Source of the DNA: an uncultured Flavobacteriales bacterium
GTDB taxonomy: Bacteria; Bacteroidota; Bacteroidia; Flavobacteriales; JBLHRE01
Reading direction: 5' to 3'
Length of the DNA stretch: 64,000 nucleotides
NCBI GenBank assembly: GCA_937139155.1
Contig: CAKZPI010000037.1
Location: 1 to 64,000, forward strand
Each line of letters starts with the position of its first letter. Position 1 is the stretch's first letter. The notes beneath the pieces were generated by a model, which had not been told where the DNA came from, searched no databases, and saw only the letters and a program-made list of their open reading frames with translations. The position numbers and the translations under genes are program-made. Shown piece after piece: positions 41,437 through 49,189 of this stretch.

Positions 41437-43560
41437 ATGAAAAAGTTAATATTCTTAGTATTGCCGGCTTTAATTGCTTCATGTATGAATAGCGAAGAAA
41501 AAGCCAGTGGACCCCAGCCGCCGGTGGCTCAAAAAATCCCAACCAAGTTAGAAATTCATAGCGACATTCGGGTGGATCCTTATTTCTGGATGAGAAAGCG
41601 GGATTCGGCGGAAGTTCTTTCTTATTTGGAGGCTGAGAATACCTATGCTGATACGGTTTTAGCTCATACCGAAAGGCTTCAAGACAGCCTTTATGAAGAA
41701 ATTGTTTCTAGAATAAACCCTGAGGAAAGTTCCGCGCCCTATCTTCAGAATGGGTATTATTATTACTCTCGGTACGAGAAAGAAGGGGAGTATCCGATTT
41801 ATTGCAGAAAAAAGGAAAGCTTGGATGCCGACGAGGAAATCCTTCTTAATGTAAATGAAATGGCAGAAGGACATCCTTATTTCGCCGTATCAGGGTTAAG
41901 AGTTAGTCCGAATAATAAGCTCTTGGCCTATGGGGTAGACACCGTGTCAAGGAGGCAGTATACCATTCATATCAAAAATTTAGAGACGGGTGAAGATTTA
42001 GGCGTGACCATTCCCAATACCACTGGGTCTGTTGCTTGGGCCAATGACAACAATACCTTTTTCTACAATGAAAAAGACGCAGCCCTTCGTTCGGCCATCA
42101 TAAATAGGTACTCAATTTCAACCCTTGAGAGCGAAAAGATTTATGAAGAGGAAGATGAAACCTTTTCAGCCTATGCATGGAGATCAAAATCTGGGGATTT
42201 TATTTTCATAGGATGTTTTTCAACCCTAACTTCTGAAATGCGGTTTGTTTCGGCCAATCAGCCAAAGGATGAGTTTCAAATGGTTCAAGAAAGGGTTCGT
42301 GGTTTGGAATATTCAGTAGATCATTATGGAGATGAATTTTACATTAGAACCAATAAGGATGCCCAAAACTTTAAGGTGGTCAAAACCAAGATTTCTTCCC
42401 CTGGAATGGAAAACTGGGTAGATTTCATCCCTCACCGCCAAGATGTGCTAGTAGAAGGGATTGATATTTTCGCAGACTTCATGGTGGTTTCGGAAAGGTC
42501 GAATGGCTTAAATCAATTGCAAATTCGTCCGTGGAAGGGTGAAAACCATTATTTAGATTTCGGTGAGGAAACCTATTCAGCTTATACCACAGCAAATTAT
42601 GCCTACGATACCAAGTACTTAAGGTATGCCTATACCTCGCTTACCACCCCAAATTCAATCATAGATTACCATATGGAAAGTCGCGAGAAAATTGTTCGTA
42701 AGGAGCAAGAGGTGATTGGAGGTTATGATAAATCGCAATATCAGTCTAAACGGATTTGGGCTGAAGCCGAAGACGGAACCCGAGTGCCGATTTCATTGGT
42801 TTATAAGAAAGATTTAAAATCGCCGAAAGGAAACCCAACCCTTCTTTACGGCTATGGTTCTTACGGATACAGCATGGATGCTTATTTTTCTTCCACCCGT
42901 TTAAGCTTGCTTGACCGAGGTTTCATTTTTGCCATAGCCCATATTCGTGGAGGCGAAGAAATGGGCAGGCAATGGTATGAGAATGGAAAGCTTCTGAACA
43001 AGATGAATACATTCACTGATTTCATTGCCTGTGGTGAGCATTTATTAGAGACTGGCTTTACCCAAAAAGATGAGTTGTATGCCATGGGTGGTTCAGCCGG
43101 CGGATTATTAATGGGAGCGGTTGTAAACCTTAAACCTGAACTCTGGAATGGTGTGATTGCCGCGGTTCCATTTGTGGATGTAGTAACTACCATGCTTGAT
43201 GAATCCATCCCCCTTACCACCGGAGAATATGATGAATGGGGAAATCCAAACGATTCAAGCTACTATCACTATATGTTGACCTATTCTCCTTACGACCAGG
43301 TAAAAGCTCAAGATTATCCGAATATGTTGGTATTAACGGGGTATCATGATTCTCAAGTTCAGTATTGGGAGCCAGCAAAATGGGTGGCAAAATTAAGAGA
43401 TATGAAAACCGATGAAAATCTACTGGTTTTCAAGTGCAATATGGATGCTGGGCATGGTGGTGCTTCAGGAAGGTATGCCAGATACAAGGAAACAGCTTTG
43501 GAATATGCTTTTTTGCTAGACCTTGCTGGGAAAAATGATTTAGCTGAATCGGTAAACTAG
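41437..43560 (+). CDS. oligopeptidase B-type S9 peptidase, lipoprotein
   Basis: 707 residues beginning at the ATG at 41437. An apparently longer frame reaching back to 41230 runs antisense through the SDR gene and lacks a signal. The protein has a lipobox (VLPALIASC, Cys16), a propeller domain, and a C-terminal alpha/beta-hydrolase: LLYGYGSYGYSMDAYF, RGGEEMGRQWYENGK, nucleophile GGSAGGLLMGA, Asp in YHDSQVQYWEP and His in MDAGHGG. Oligopeptidase B cuts short peptides after basic residues; here it is predicted to act outside the cytoplasm. Confidence 0.92.
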   Translation: MKKLIFLVLPALIASCMNSEEKASGPQPPVAQKIPTKLEIHSDIRVDPYFWMRKRDSAEVLSYLEAENTYADTVLAHTERLQDSLYEEIVSRINPEESSAPYLQNGYYYYSRYEKEGEYPIYCRKKESLDADEEILLNVNEMAEGHPYFAVSGLRVSPNNKLLAYGVDTVSRRQYTIHIKNLETGEDLGVTIPNTTGSVAWANDNNTFFYNEKDAALRSAIINRYSISTLESEKIYEEEDETFSAYAWRSKSGDFIFIGCFSTLTSEMRFVSANQPKDEFQMVQERVRGLEYSVDHYGDEFYIRTNKDAQNFKVVKTKISSPGMENWVDFIPHRQDVLVEGIDIFADFMVVSERSNGLNQLQIRPWKGENHYLDFGEETYSAYTTANYAYDTKYLRYAYTSLTTPNSIIDYHMESREKIVRKEQEVIGGYDKSQYQSKRIWAEAEDGTRVPISLVYKKDLKSPKGNPTLLYGYGSYGYSMDAYFSSTRLSLLDRGFIFAIAHIRGGEEMGRQWYENGKLLNKMNTFTDFIACGEHLLETGFTQKDELYAMGGSAGGLLMGAVVNLKPELWNGVIAAVPFVDVVTTMLDESIPLTTGEYDEWGNPNDSSYYHYMLTYSPYDQVKAQDYPNMLVLTGYHDSQVQYWEPAKWVAKLRDMKTDENLLVFKCNMDAGHGGASGRYARYKETALEYAFLLDLAGKNDLAESVN

Positions 43561-43698
43561 GAAGGCGGATATATACAAGCTTAAATTTAAAGCCATATGC
43601 CACCATTTAAACCTGTATGAACTGAAAGCAATAATGGCCAATACCAAGGGTATGGGAGAAATACAGGCGAGGATACTTAGCCAAAATTGATTTTTCAT
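43540..43698 (-). CDS. small two-helix membrane protein (52 residues)
   Basis: An unlisted short frame from an ATG at 43698 encodes two strongly hydrophobic segments, FWLSILACISPIPLVLAIIA and MALNLSLYISAFLVY, joined by a basic turn (YRFKWWH). The composition is what a real small membrane protein would show. It fills an otherwise empty gap and overlaps the oligopeptidase 3' end by 21 bases. TATCTTCG, one mismatch from a -7 box, lies about 20 bases upstream. Function unknown. Confidence 0.5.
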   Translation of the reverse strand: MKNQFWLSILACISPIPLVLAIIAFSSYRFKWWHMALNLSLYISAFLVYRFS

Positions 43699-43724
43699 AA
43701 TTGCTTTAACGTAACGAAGATAGA

Positions 43725-44387
43725 ATGAAAAAAGGGTTTATTCCGTTAAATTTCCAATTTCAATCTGAGAAAGAGGTTGAAAAACTTTCAGGTGATATAT
43801 ATAATGAATTGAACCTAAGAAGGTCGGTGCGAGAATTTTCAGATCGTCCGGTTTCTAAAAAAACCATTGAAAACCTTGTGGCTGCCGCTTCAACGGCTCC
43901 ATCGGGTGCGCATAAACAACCTTGGTTTTTCTGTGCCATTTCTTCCTTAGAGCTCAAGGCCAAAATAAAGGAAGCCGCGGAAAAAGAAGAGTACGAAAAC
44001 TATCACGGTAGGATGTCGCAAGCATGGTTGAAAGATTTACAACCTTTCGAGACCAATGAACATAAACCCTTTCTAACCATAGCCCCTTGGTTGGTGGTTC
44101 TTTTTAGAAGGTCGTACGACCTAGTAGATGGAAACAAAAAGCAATTGTACTATACCCAGGAAAGCGTAGGTATAGCAGCAGGTATGTTCATTCAGGCGGT
44201 TCATCGAGCAGGCTTGGCTTGTTTAACCCATACCCCAAGTCCCATGAATTTTCTTCAGAAGGTACTCAACCGTCCGGCCAATGAAAAACCCTATTTATTG
44301 ATGCCCGTTGGTTACCCTGCAGAGGATTGTGAGGTTCCTGATATTGAAAGAAAACCATTGGATGAAATCCTGAAGTTTTATGAGTAA
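43725..44387 (+). CDS. iodotyrosine-deiodinase-like nitroreductase family flavoprotein
   Basis: 220 residues. FMN-binding motifs include LRRSVREFSDRPV, TAPSGAHKQPWFF and the late HTPSPMNFLQKVLNRPANEKP followed by LLMPVGYPAED and PDIERKPLDEIL. These are the hallmarks of the iodotyrosine deiodinase (IYD) branch. Glu89, Tyr93 and Lys114 reproduce exactly the E-x3-Y-x20-K spacing that binds the halotyrosine zwitterion in IYD. It is therefore predicted to remove halogen from halotyrosines. Translationally coupled to the next gene (8-base overlap). Confidence 0.88.
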   Translation: MKKGFIPLNFQFQSEKEVEKLSGDIYNELNLRRSVREFSDRPVSKKTIENLVAAASTAPSGAHKQPWFFCAISSLELKAKIKEAAEKEEYENYHGRMSQAWLKDLQPFETNEHKPFLTIAPWLVVLFRRSYDLVDGNKKQLYYTQESVGIAAGMFIQAVHRAGLACLTHTPSPMNFLQKVLNRPANEKPYLLMPVGYPAEDCEVPDIERKPLDEILKFYE

Positions 44388-45585
44388 AGAATTTGACGTA
44401 GCCATTATTGGGGCGGGGCCGGGAGGATCAACGGCGGCTATAAAGCTTGCAGAAGGAGGGAAAAGAGTGGCCCTGATTGATAAGGCCAGCTTCCCCAGGG
44501 ATAAGGTTTGTGGAGATGGGCTTACTCCGGATGTTGCCAATCAATTGATGAAATTTTTTCCGGAGGTTTATGAGGATTTCAAGGCTAAGGTTAAATTTAA
44601 TTCTAAGGCATCCTCTATTTATTTAAGCGGGATTGAAGAGTTAAGTTTCAACTTAAGTCCAGAATCGGAATCAAAGGTTAATGCCATGGCTCGGTATGAA
44701 TTTGATGACATTCTATTCAAACATGCCATTTCGAAGAATGAAGTTGAGGCCTTTGAAAATAGTCCCCTGAAATCCATTACCGGGTCTGCCGAGAATTGGG
44801 TGGTAGAAGCTGGAGATGAAACCCTATACGCAAAATACATTATTGGCGCTGATGGTGCCAATGGTAAAACGGCCCGTATACTTACGGGGGAGGGTAAGGA
44901 CATGAAGAATTATGCCGTTGCTGTTCGGTGTTATTTTGAGGGGATAGAAGGGGTTTCTGAGGAAAAAGGATTGGAGTTCTTTATGCCAGATTATATGGAC
45001 TCTGGGTATTTCTGGATATTCCCCTTAGGCAATGGGAAGGCAAATGTTGGCTGGGGCTTGCGGGCTGAATTGGCCCAAAAGCAAAAAGTGAATTTGCGAG
45101 ACTCCCTTTTCGAAATAATTGAAAAAACGCCTGAGATTAAGGCTAGATTTAAAGAGGCTAAAGCATTGGAAGACCCAATTGGTTTTGGCTTGCCCTTGGG
45201 GGGGAAGAATCTGCGAAAAATTGCCGGTCCGGGATTTCTTTTAATTGGGGATGCAGCCTATCTGATAGACCCAGTAAGTGGAGAGGGCATAGGTAATGCA
45301 ATTCGAAGCGCTCGATTTGCTGCAGAAGCCATTCTTGAAGCAAAGATTGGAGATGATTTCCAAGGGTATAAAAGGCGGATACAAAGAAAAATATATCCAG
45401 AGCTTGTATTCAGTAAGTACGTGCAAAAGAGTTTGGAAAATCGATTTATTTTTCTCCGTTTCTGGAAACCGGTGCTCCAAAATCCCCGTTTTAAAAGGCT
45501 GCTTACCGAGGATTATTCCTTGAAGAAATTGAAAAGGAAAATGCTGAATCCCTTTTACTTAATTGGTCTTTTGATCTTCAAGTAA
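44380..45585 (+). CDS. geranylgeranyl reductase-like FAD-dependent oxidoreductase
   Basis: 401 residues with an N-terminal FAD site (DVAIIGAGPGGSTAAI), the family segment SFPRDKVCGDGLTP, YIIGADGANGKTAR and the second FAD motif LLIGDAAYLIDPVSGEGIGNAIRSA. Family members saturate isoprenoid chains (menaquinone, archaeal or chlorophyll side chains) or act as halogenase-like monooxygenases. The exact substrate is open. It overlaps the deiodinase-like gene by 8 bases. Confidence 0.88.
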   Translation: MSKEFDVAIIGAGPGGSTAAIKLAEGGKRVALIDKASFPRDKVCGDGLTPDVANQLMKFFPEVYEDFKAKVKFNSKASSIYLSGIEELSFNLSPESESKVNAMARYEFDDILFKHAISKNEVEAFENSPLKSITGSAENWVVEAGDETLYAKYIIGADGANGKTARILTGEGKDMKNYAVAVRCYFEGIEGVSEEKGLEFFMPDYMDSGYFWIFPLGNGKANVGWGLRAELAQKQKVNLRDSLFEIIEKTPEIKARFKEAKALEDPIGFGLPLGGKNLRKIAGPGFLLIGDAAYLIDPVSGEGIGNAIRSARFAAEAILEAKIGDDFQGYKRRIQRKIYPELVFSKYVQKSLENRFIFLRFWKPVLQNPRFKRLLTEDYSLKKLKRKMLNPFYLIGLLIFK

Positions 45586-46155
45586 GAAGGCATTTGAACC
45601 GGCAATTAACTCCGGAAAGAATCGATTGAAAATAGATTCAAAGAAGAGGTAATGCTTTTCTAAATCTTGAATTCCTTCGTTCATTTTATTGGTAAACCTT
45701 GCTCTTCTTGACATTCCTCCAAGAACCCTGCGCATTCCGTCAATGTATTGGTAATTATAAAGCCAATTGCCTCTTACCATATATGGCTTTAGGTGTTTTA
45801 TCCTTGGGGTTAGAACGGTATTGAATTGGTCCAATAAACCGTAGAAATTTTGGGTGAATTCATTCAAGGATAAGGGATGCCATTCCTCCCAGTCGCGGGC
45901 TAAAAAATGATCGAAGAAGAGGTCGGTTAAAACCGATGCATACTTTCCATGCCTTTCGGTTAAAACCGATTGAGCCTCCTTAACCAGGGGGTGGTGGTCT
46001 GTATAATGGTCTATGAAATGATGTAGGGCAAAGCCCTTTTGAAACTTCTGGGTGTAGTTCTTTACCTGAACCTTACGCACAGAATCGGCCATGAAATTGG
46101 CCACCATGATTTCTTCATCATCCATGCTTAGGTAAATATGGGCTAAGAAGTTCAT
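45559..46155 (-). CDS. acpH: acyl carrier protein phosphodiesterase (AcpH-like)
   Basis: 198 residues of the AcpH/DUF479 family: MNFLAHIYLSMDDEEIMVANFMADSV, GFALHHFIDHYTDHHPLV, DLFFDHFLARDW and RVLGGMSRRARF. HD-like His/Asp residues would bind a metal. In E. coli it removes phosphopantetheine from acyl carrier protein. I start at the ATG at 46155, two codons after a GTG, since the family begins with MNFLAH. The 3' end overlaps the convergent flavoprotein gene by 27 bases. Confidence 0.9.
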   Translation of the reverse strand: MNFLAHIYLSMDDEEIMVANFMADSVRKVQVKNYTQKFQKGFALHHFIDHYTDHHPLVKEAQSVLTERHGKYASVLTDLFFDHFLARDWEEWHPLSLNEFTQNFYGLLDQFNTVLTPRIKHLKPYMVRGNWLYNYQYIDGMRRVLGGMSRRARFTNKMNEGIQDLEKHYLFFESIFNRFFPELIAGSNAFLLEDQKTN

Positions 46156-46173
46156 GGTCACAAGGTAATTAGA

Positions 46174-46202
46174 AAAGGCCCGGATGTGAAACCCGAGCCT
46201 TT
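46174..46202 (-). terminator. terminator of the barrel protein gene
   Basis: Stem AAAGGC-CGG/CCG-GCCTTT with one mismatch and an 8-9-base loop, followed on the minus strand by TTCTAATT. Lies between the small barrel gene and acpH. Confidence 0.7.
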
Positions 46203-46231
46203 AGACTTGAATATAGTAGAATTCAAGCAGC

Positions 46232-46885
46232 TTAAAGTTTAATTGCCAGTCGGCAAAGCGTTCCTAGGTTTCCAAGAAAGCTATTATCTTCAGGAGCAAC
46301 TCCAGAATCCGTTTTAAAGACTTGTGCGGCTTCAAAATCGTAAACAAGGCCTAGTTGTATCATGCTTCTTTTTCCGGTTCTAAAGGCCAGGCCAGCCTCT
46401 CCAACAAGTCCGTAACGAACTCGATTAACACTTTCCCACCCTTCATTGAATTCATTCAATTCAACGATGGTACCTGTGCCCATATTTGAATCATCGTAGA
46501 TGGTTACACTTCCTTCTTGAAAAAAGCCAAGTTTGGCTCCCCCTCCAACAAAAGGTCTTGTTTTAGCCCTTCTTCCACCGAAGAAAGCCTTGTAAACGAA
46601 GGAAGCTTCCACAGCTTGAAATTCAATTAAAGAAACTTCGAAGTCTGATAAGTATTTAAGGTCAATATAGCCCAAGGTTGATCTTCTCAAGGAAATGTCA
46701 AACATTCCAGTTTTACTTACTTCAATGGGCATAAAGATTTCAGTTCTTGAACCTCCAATAGGAAGTGTTTCTTGAAGAAAGGTATGTCCTACAGTACCCC
46801 CAACACCAATTCCGAACCAAGCCTGGCCGTGTGAGGTAATTGCAAAGGTTGCTGATAAAATAAATAGAAGAAAGTGCTTTTTCAT
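46232..46885 (-). CDS. small outer-membrane beta-barrel protein
   Basis: 217 residues: signal peptide (FILSATFAITSHGQ), then alternating strands with the GVGGTVGHTFLQ and FVGGGAKLGFFQEG glycine-rich turns common to PorT-like or OmpW-like eight-stranded barrels, ending in a strand LCRLAIKL. No specific family is recognised. Single-gene unit between two terminators. Confidence 0.72.
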   Translation of the reverse strand: MKKHFLLFILSATFAITSHGQAWFGIGVGGTVGHTFLQETLPIGGSRTEIFMPIEVSKTGMFDISLRRSTLGYIDLKYLSDFEVSLIEFQAVEASFVYKAFFGGRRAKTRPFVGGGAKLGFFQEGSVTIYDDSNMGTGTIVELNEFNEGWESVNRVRYGLVGEAGLAFRTGKRSMIQLGLVYDFEAAQVFKTDSGVAPEDNSFLGNLGTLCRLAIKL

Positions 46886-46934
46886 GGTTGTGATTTAGTC
46901 TGGTCTAAAGTCAGAAAAACCTTTGATAAAACAA

Positions 46935-46963
46935 AAAAGGATGAAGCGGGGCTTCATCCTTTT
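46935..46963. terminator. terminator of dnaN
   Basis: Perfect 12-bp stem AAAAGGATGAAG/CTTCATCCTTTT with a 5-base loop and T- or A-rich flanks, 23 bases past the dnaN stop. Confidence 0.9.
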
Positions 46964-46985
46964 AAAAAATGGGATTTTTTTCCTC

Positions 46986-48107
46986 TTAATTGTTCAGCAT
47001 CACTGGCATTACAAGCATTAATACTTCTTCACCTTCGTCCATGCTATCGGCAGGTAAAAGGATACCAGCCCGGTTGGGTTCACTCATTTCAAGGTGAACA
47101 TGGTCAGATTCAAGATTGGTAAGCATTTCAATTAAGAATCTTGAATTGAAACCAATGGCCATGTCATTGCCATCGTATTGGGCGGTAAGTCTTTCCTCTG
47201 CATCGTTTCCGAAATCCAAATCTTCAGCTGAAACATGAAGCTCAGTACCGGCCATTTTCAATCGGATTTGGTGGGTAGTTTTGTTCGAGAAAATGCTTAC
47301 CCGTTTAACTGACGACAAAAAGGCCTGACGGTCGATGGTTAAAACATTGGGGTTTTCGTTTGGAATAACCGCTTCGTAATTCGGGTATTTACCGTCGATT
47401 AACCTACAGCTAAGCACTGAGTTTTCAAAGCTAAACCGAGCGTTTTGCTCATTGTATTCAATGGTCACATTTCCATCGGCCATGGCCAAGGTATTCCTCA
47501 AAAGGGTCAAGGGCTTTTTCGGCATGATGAAATTGGTATCCTCCTTGGCCTTATGGTCGTTTCTTCGGTAGCGCACCAATTTATGGGCGTCTGTAGCCAC
47601 GAAGTTCAAACCTTCTTGGCTAAACTCGAAATACACTCCAGACATCATCGGACGTAAGTCATCATTTCCGGTAGCAAAAATGGTCTTTGAAATGGCAGTT
47701 GCTACAAGTTCGGTAGGTAATTCAATGCTGGCCGGGTTTTCTACCTCATGTGCTTTTGGGAAATCGTCTGGATTTTCAAAACCAATGGCATACTCACCAA
47801 ACTCAGAAGAAATTTCTACCTGGTTGGAAGCTGAATCCGTTTGGAAGGTGAGGGGTTGCTCAGGAAAGGTTTTTAGGGTATCCAACAATAGCTTAGCAGC
47901 AATGGCGGCGGCTCCGTCTTCATTACCTTGAACCTCAATTTCGGTCATCATAGACGATTCAAGGTCTGAGCCTGAAAGTCTAAGTTGGTTTCCTTCCAAT
48001 TCAAAAAGGAAATTATCCAAAATAGGCATGGCATTATTTGAACTTATAATACCTGATATAACTTGCAATTGTTTGAGCAGTTTTCCGCTCGAAACGATGA
48101 ATTTCAT
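46986..48107 (-). CDS. dnaN: DNA polymerase III beta subunit (sliding clamp)
   Basis: 373 residues forming the ring clamp that holds the replicative polymerase on DNA: FIVSSGKLLKQLQVISGII, LPILDNFLFELEGNQLRLSGSDLE-type domain 1, FVATDAHKLVRYRR, and the C-terminal VMPVMLNN tail close to the E. coli PMRL end that contacts clamp-binding motifs. It is placed downstream of the gldFG operon but has its own promoter box. Confidence 0.96.
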   Translation of the reverse strand: MKFIVSSGKLLKQLQVISGIISSNNAMPILDNFLFELEGNQLRLSGSDLESSMMTEIEVQGNEDGAAAIAAKLLLDTLKTFPEQPLTFQTDSASNQVEISSEFGEYAIGFENPDDFPKAHEVENPASIELPTELVATAISKTIFATGNDDLRPMMSGVYFEFSQEGLNFVATDAHKLVRYRRNDHKAKEDTNFIMPKKPLTLLRNTLAMADGNVTIEYNEQNARFSFENSVLSCRLIDGKYPNYEAVIPNENPNVLTIDRQAFLSSVKRVSIFSNKTTHQIRLKMAGTELHVSAEDLDFGNDAEERLTAQYDGNDMAIGFNSRFLIEMLTNLESDHVHLEMSEPNRAGILLPADSMDEGEEVLMLVMPVMLNN

Positions 48108-48130
48108 GGCTTTCGATTTTGGGATGGCGA

Positions 48131-48138
48131 CAAATATA
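48131..48138 (-). promoter_or_regulatory. -7 promoter box for dnaN
   Basis: TATATTTG on the minus strand matches TAnnTTTG exactly, 23 bases before the dnaN ATG. No clear TTTG partner is seen at the expected spacing. Confidence 0.5.
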
Positions 48139-48177
48139 AAAGATATACTTGCCTAATGTTTTTCAAGTTTTCAACAA

Positions 48178-49185
48178 TCAGCTGCTAGGTGCTTGCAAAT
48201 TATTGACTTGTGAGAATACTCTGTCGAAAATTAAATACTGAAGAAGATAAAGCCTTTCTCCGTCGTGGGTAGCATAGAACCTATTCACGTCAAAGGGAGC
48301 AATTTCTCCATCGGGCAGGGTATGTCTTTTGGTATTTGATTTCCTGAAGGCCTTTAGTTCTAGGCTTTCGCCGGAATGTTTTTTCACCTGGAAGGTAATG
48401 AAGGGCTGACTGCTTAGAATGGAGTCTTGGTTCACCTTATCTCCTGGGGCTACGATTCCTTCAAAATTCAAATTTCTGAATCCGCTCAAATATCTCCTTA
48501 CGGCTAAGGAATCAGGTGAAATTTGAACTCCGTCGTGGTTTTTCAATTGGAAGGAATTCACATTTTCTAGTTCTAGGCTAAAATTCGATTCTGGTTCGAA
48601 GGGTCTTTCAACCTTTACATAAGCAATCTGGGCGGCTTCGGCGTGGAATAATCTACGATCTCTCCAATCCGATTCATCGGCAAAAAACCGGGTGCTTAAA
48701 TAGCCTTCAAATCCAGGGATGTAAATTACATATGGAGACTTGGCTCCTTCAATCATGGCAAAGGTTCCTGTATGGTCATTGGTAGGACCCCCGATGAAAA
48801 CGGTTTTTATTTCATTCCCGTTAAGGTCATAGATCTCAATTTTTTGCCCATAAGTTGCCATGTTTTTCAAAACATTCGGAGCGGCGTTTTTACCCACAGG
48901 ATTTTTAACGGTCATATCGTGCAGGGTGTTCATGAGCACATCAAAGGCATCCTTTCTCACTTTGTATTTCCCATTCACCATCCATTGGCCATTTTCACGG
49001 CTTAGGGTTGAGGTTTTCGGACGTTTGTCGGAAATCACAATTTTGCCAATGGAGGCAGTGTCTTCGATTGAGAAATTACGAAGGTCTTCCCGAACGGCTA
49101 CCTTGTCTTTGTCAGAGAATACAAAATATGCGGCTAGGGCGGCCAGAACAAGCAGTACTAGAATTAATATTTTCTGGTTTTTCAT
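48178..49185 (-). CDS. DUF4340 protein of the gldFG operon
   Basis: 335 residues: an N-terminal membrane helix (ILILVLLVLAALAAYFVFS) then a DUF4340 beta-rich domain (FSIEDTASIGKIVISDKR, GQWMVNGKYKVRKDAFDVLM, FADESDWRDRRLFHAEAAQIAYVKVER). The family regularly follows the ABC-associated substrate-binding protein GldG. It is predicted to sit on the outer face of the inner membrane as an accessory part of that system. It begins 4 bases after gldG. Confidence 0.88.
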   Translation of the reverse strand: MKNQKILILVLLVLAALAAYFVFSDKDKVAVREDLRNFSIEDTASIGKIVISDKRPKTSTLSRENGQWMVNGKYKVRKDAFDVLMNTLHDMTVKNPVGKNAAPNVLKNMATYGQKIEIYDLNGNEIKTVFIGGPTNDHTGTFAMIEGAKSPYVIYIPGFEGYLSTRFFADESDWRDRRLFHAEAAQIAYVKVERPFEPESNFSLELENVNSFQLKNHDGVQISPDSLAVRRYLSGFRNLNFEGIVAPGDKVNQDSILSSQPFITFQVKKHSGESLELKAFRKSNTKRHTLPDGEIAPFDVNRFYATHDGERLYLLQYLIFDRVFSQVNNLQAPSS

Positions 49186-49189
49186 GTAT

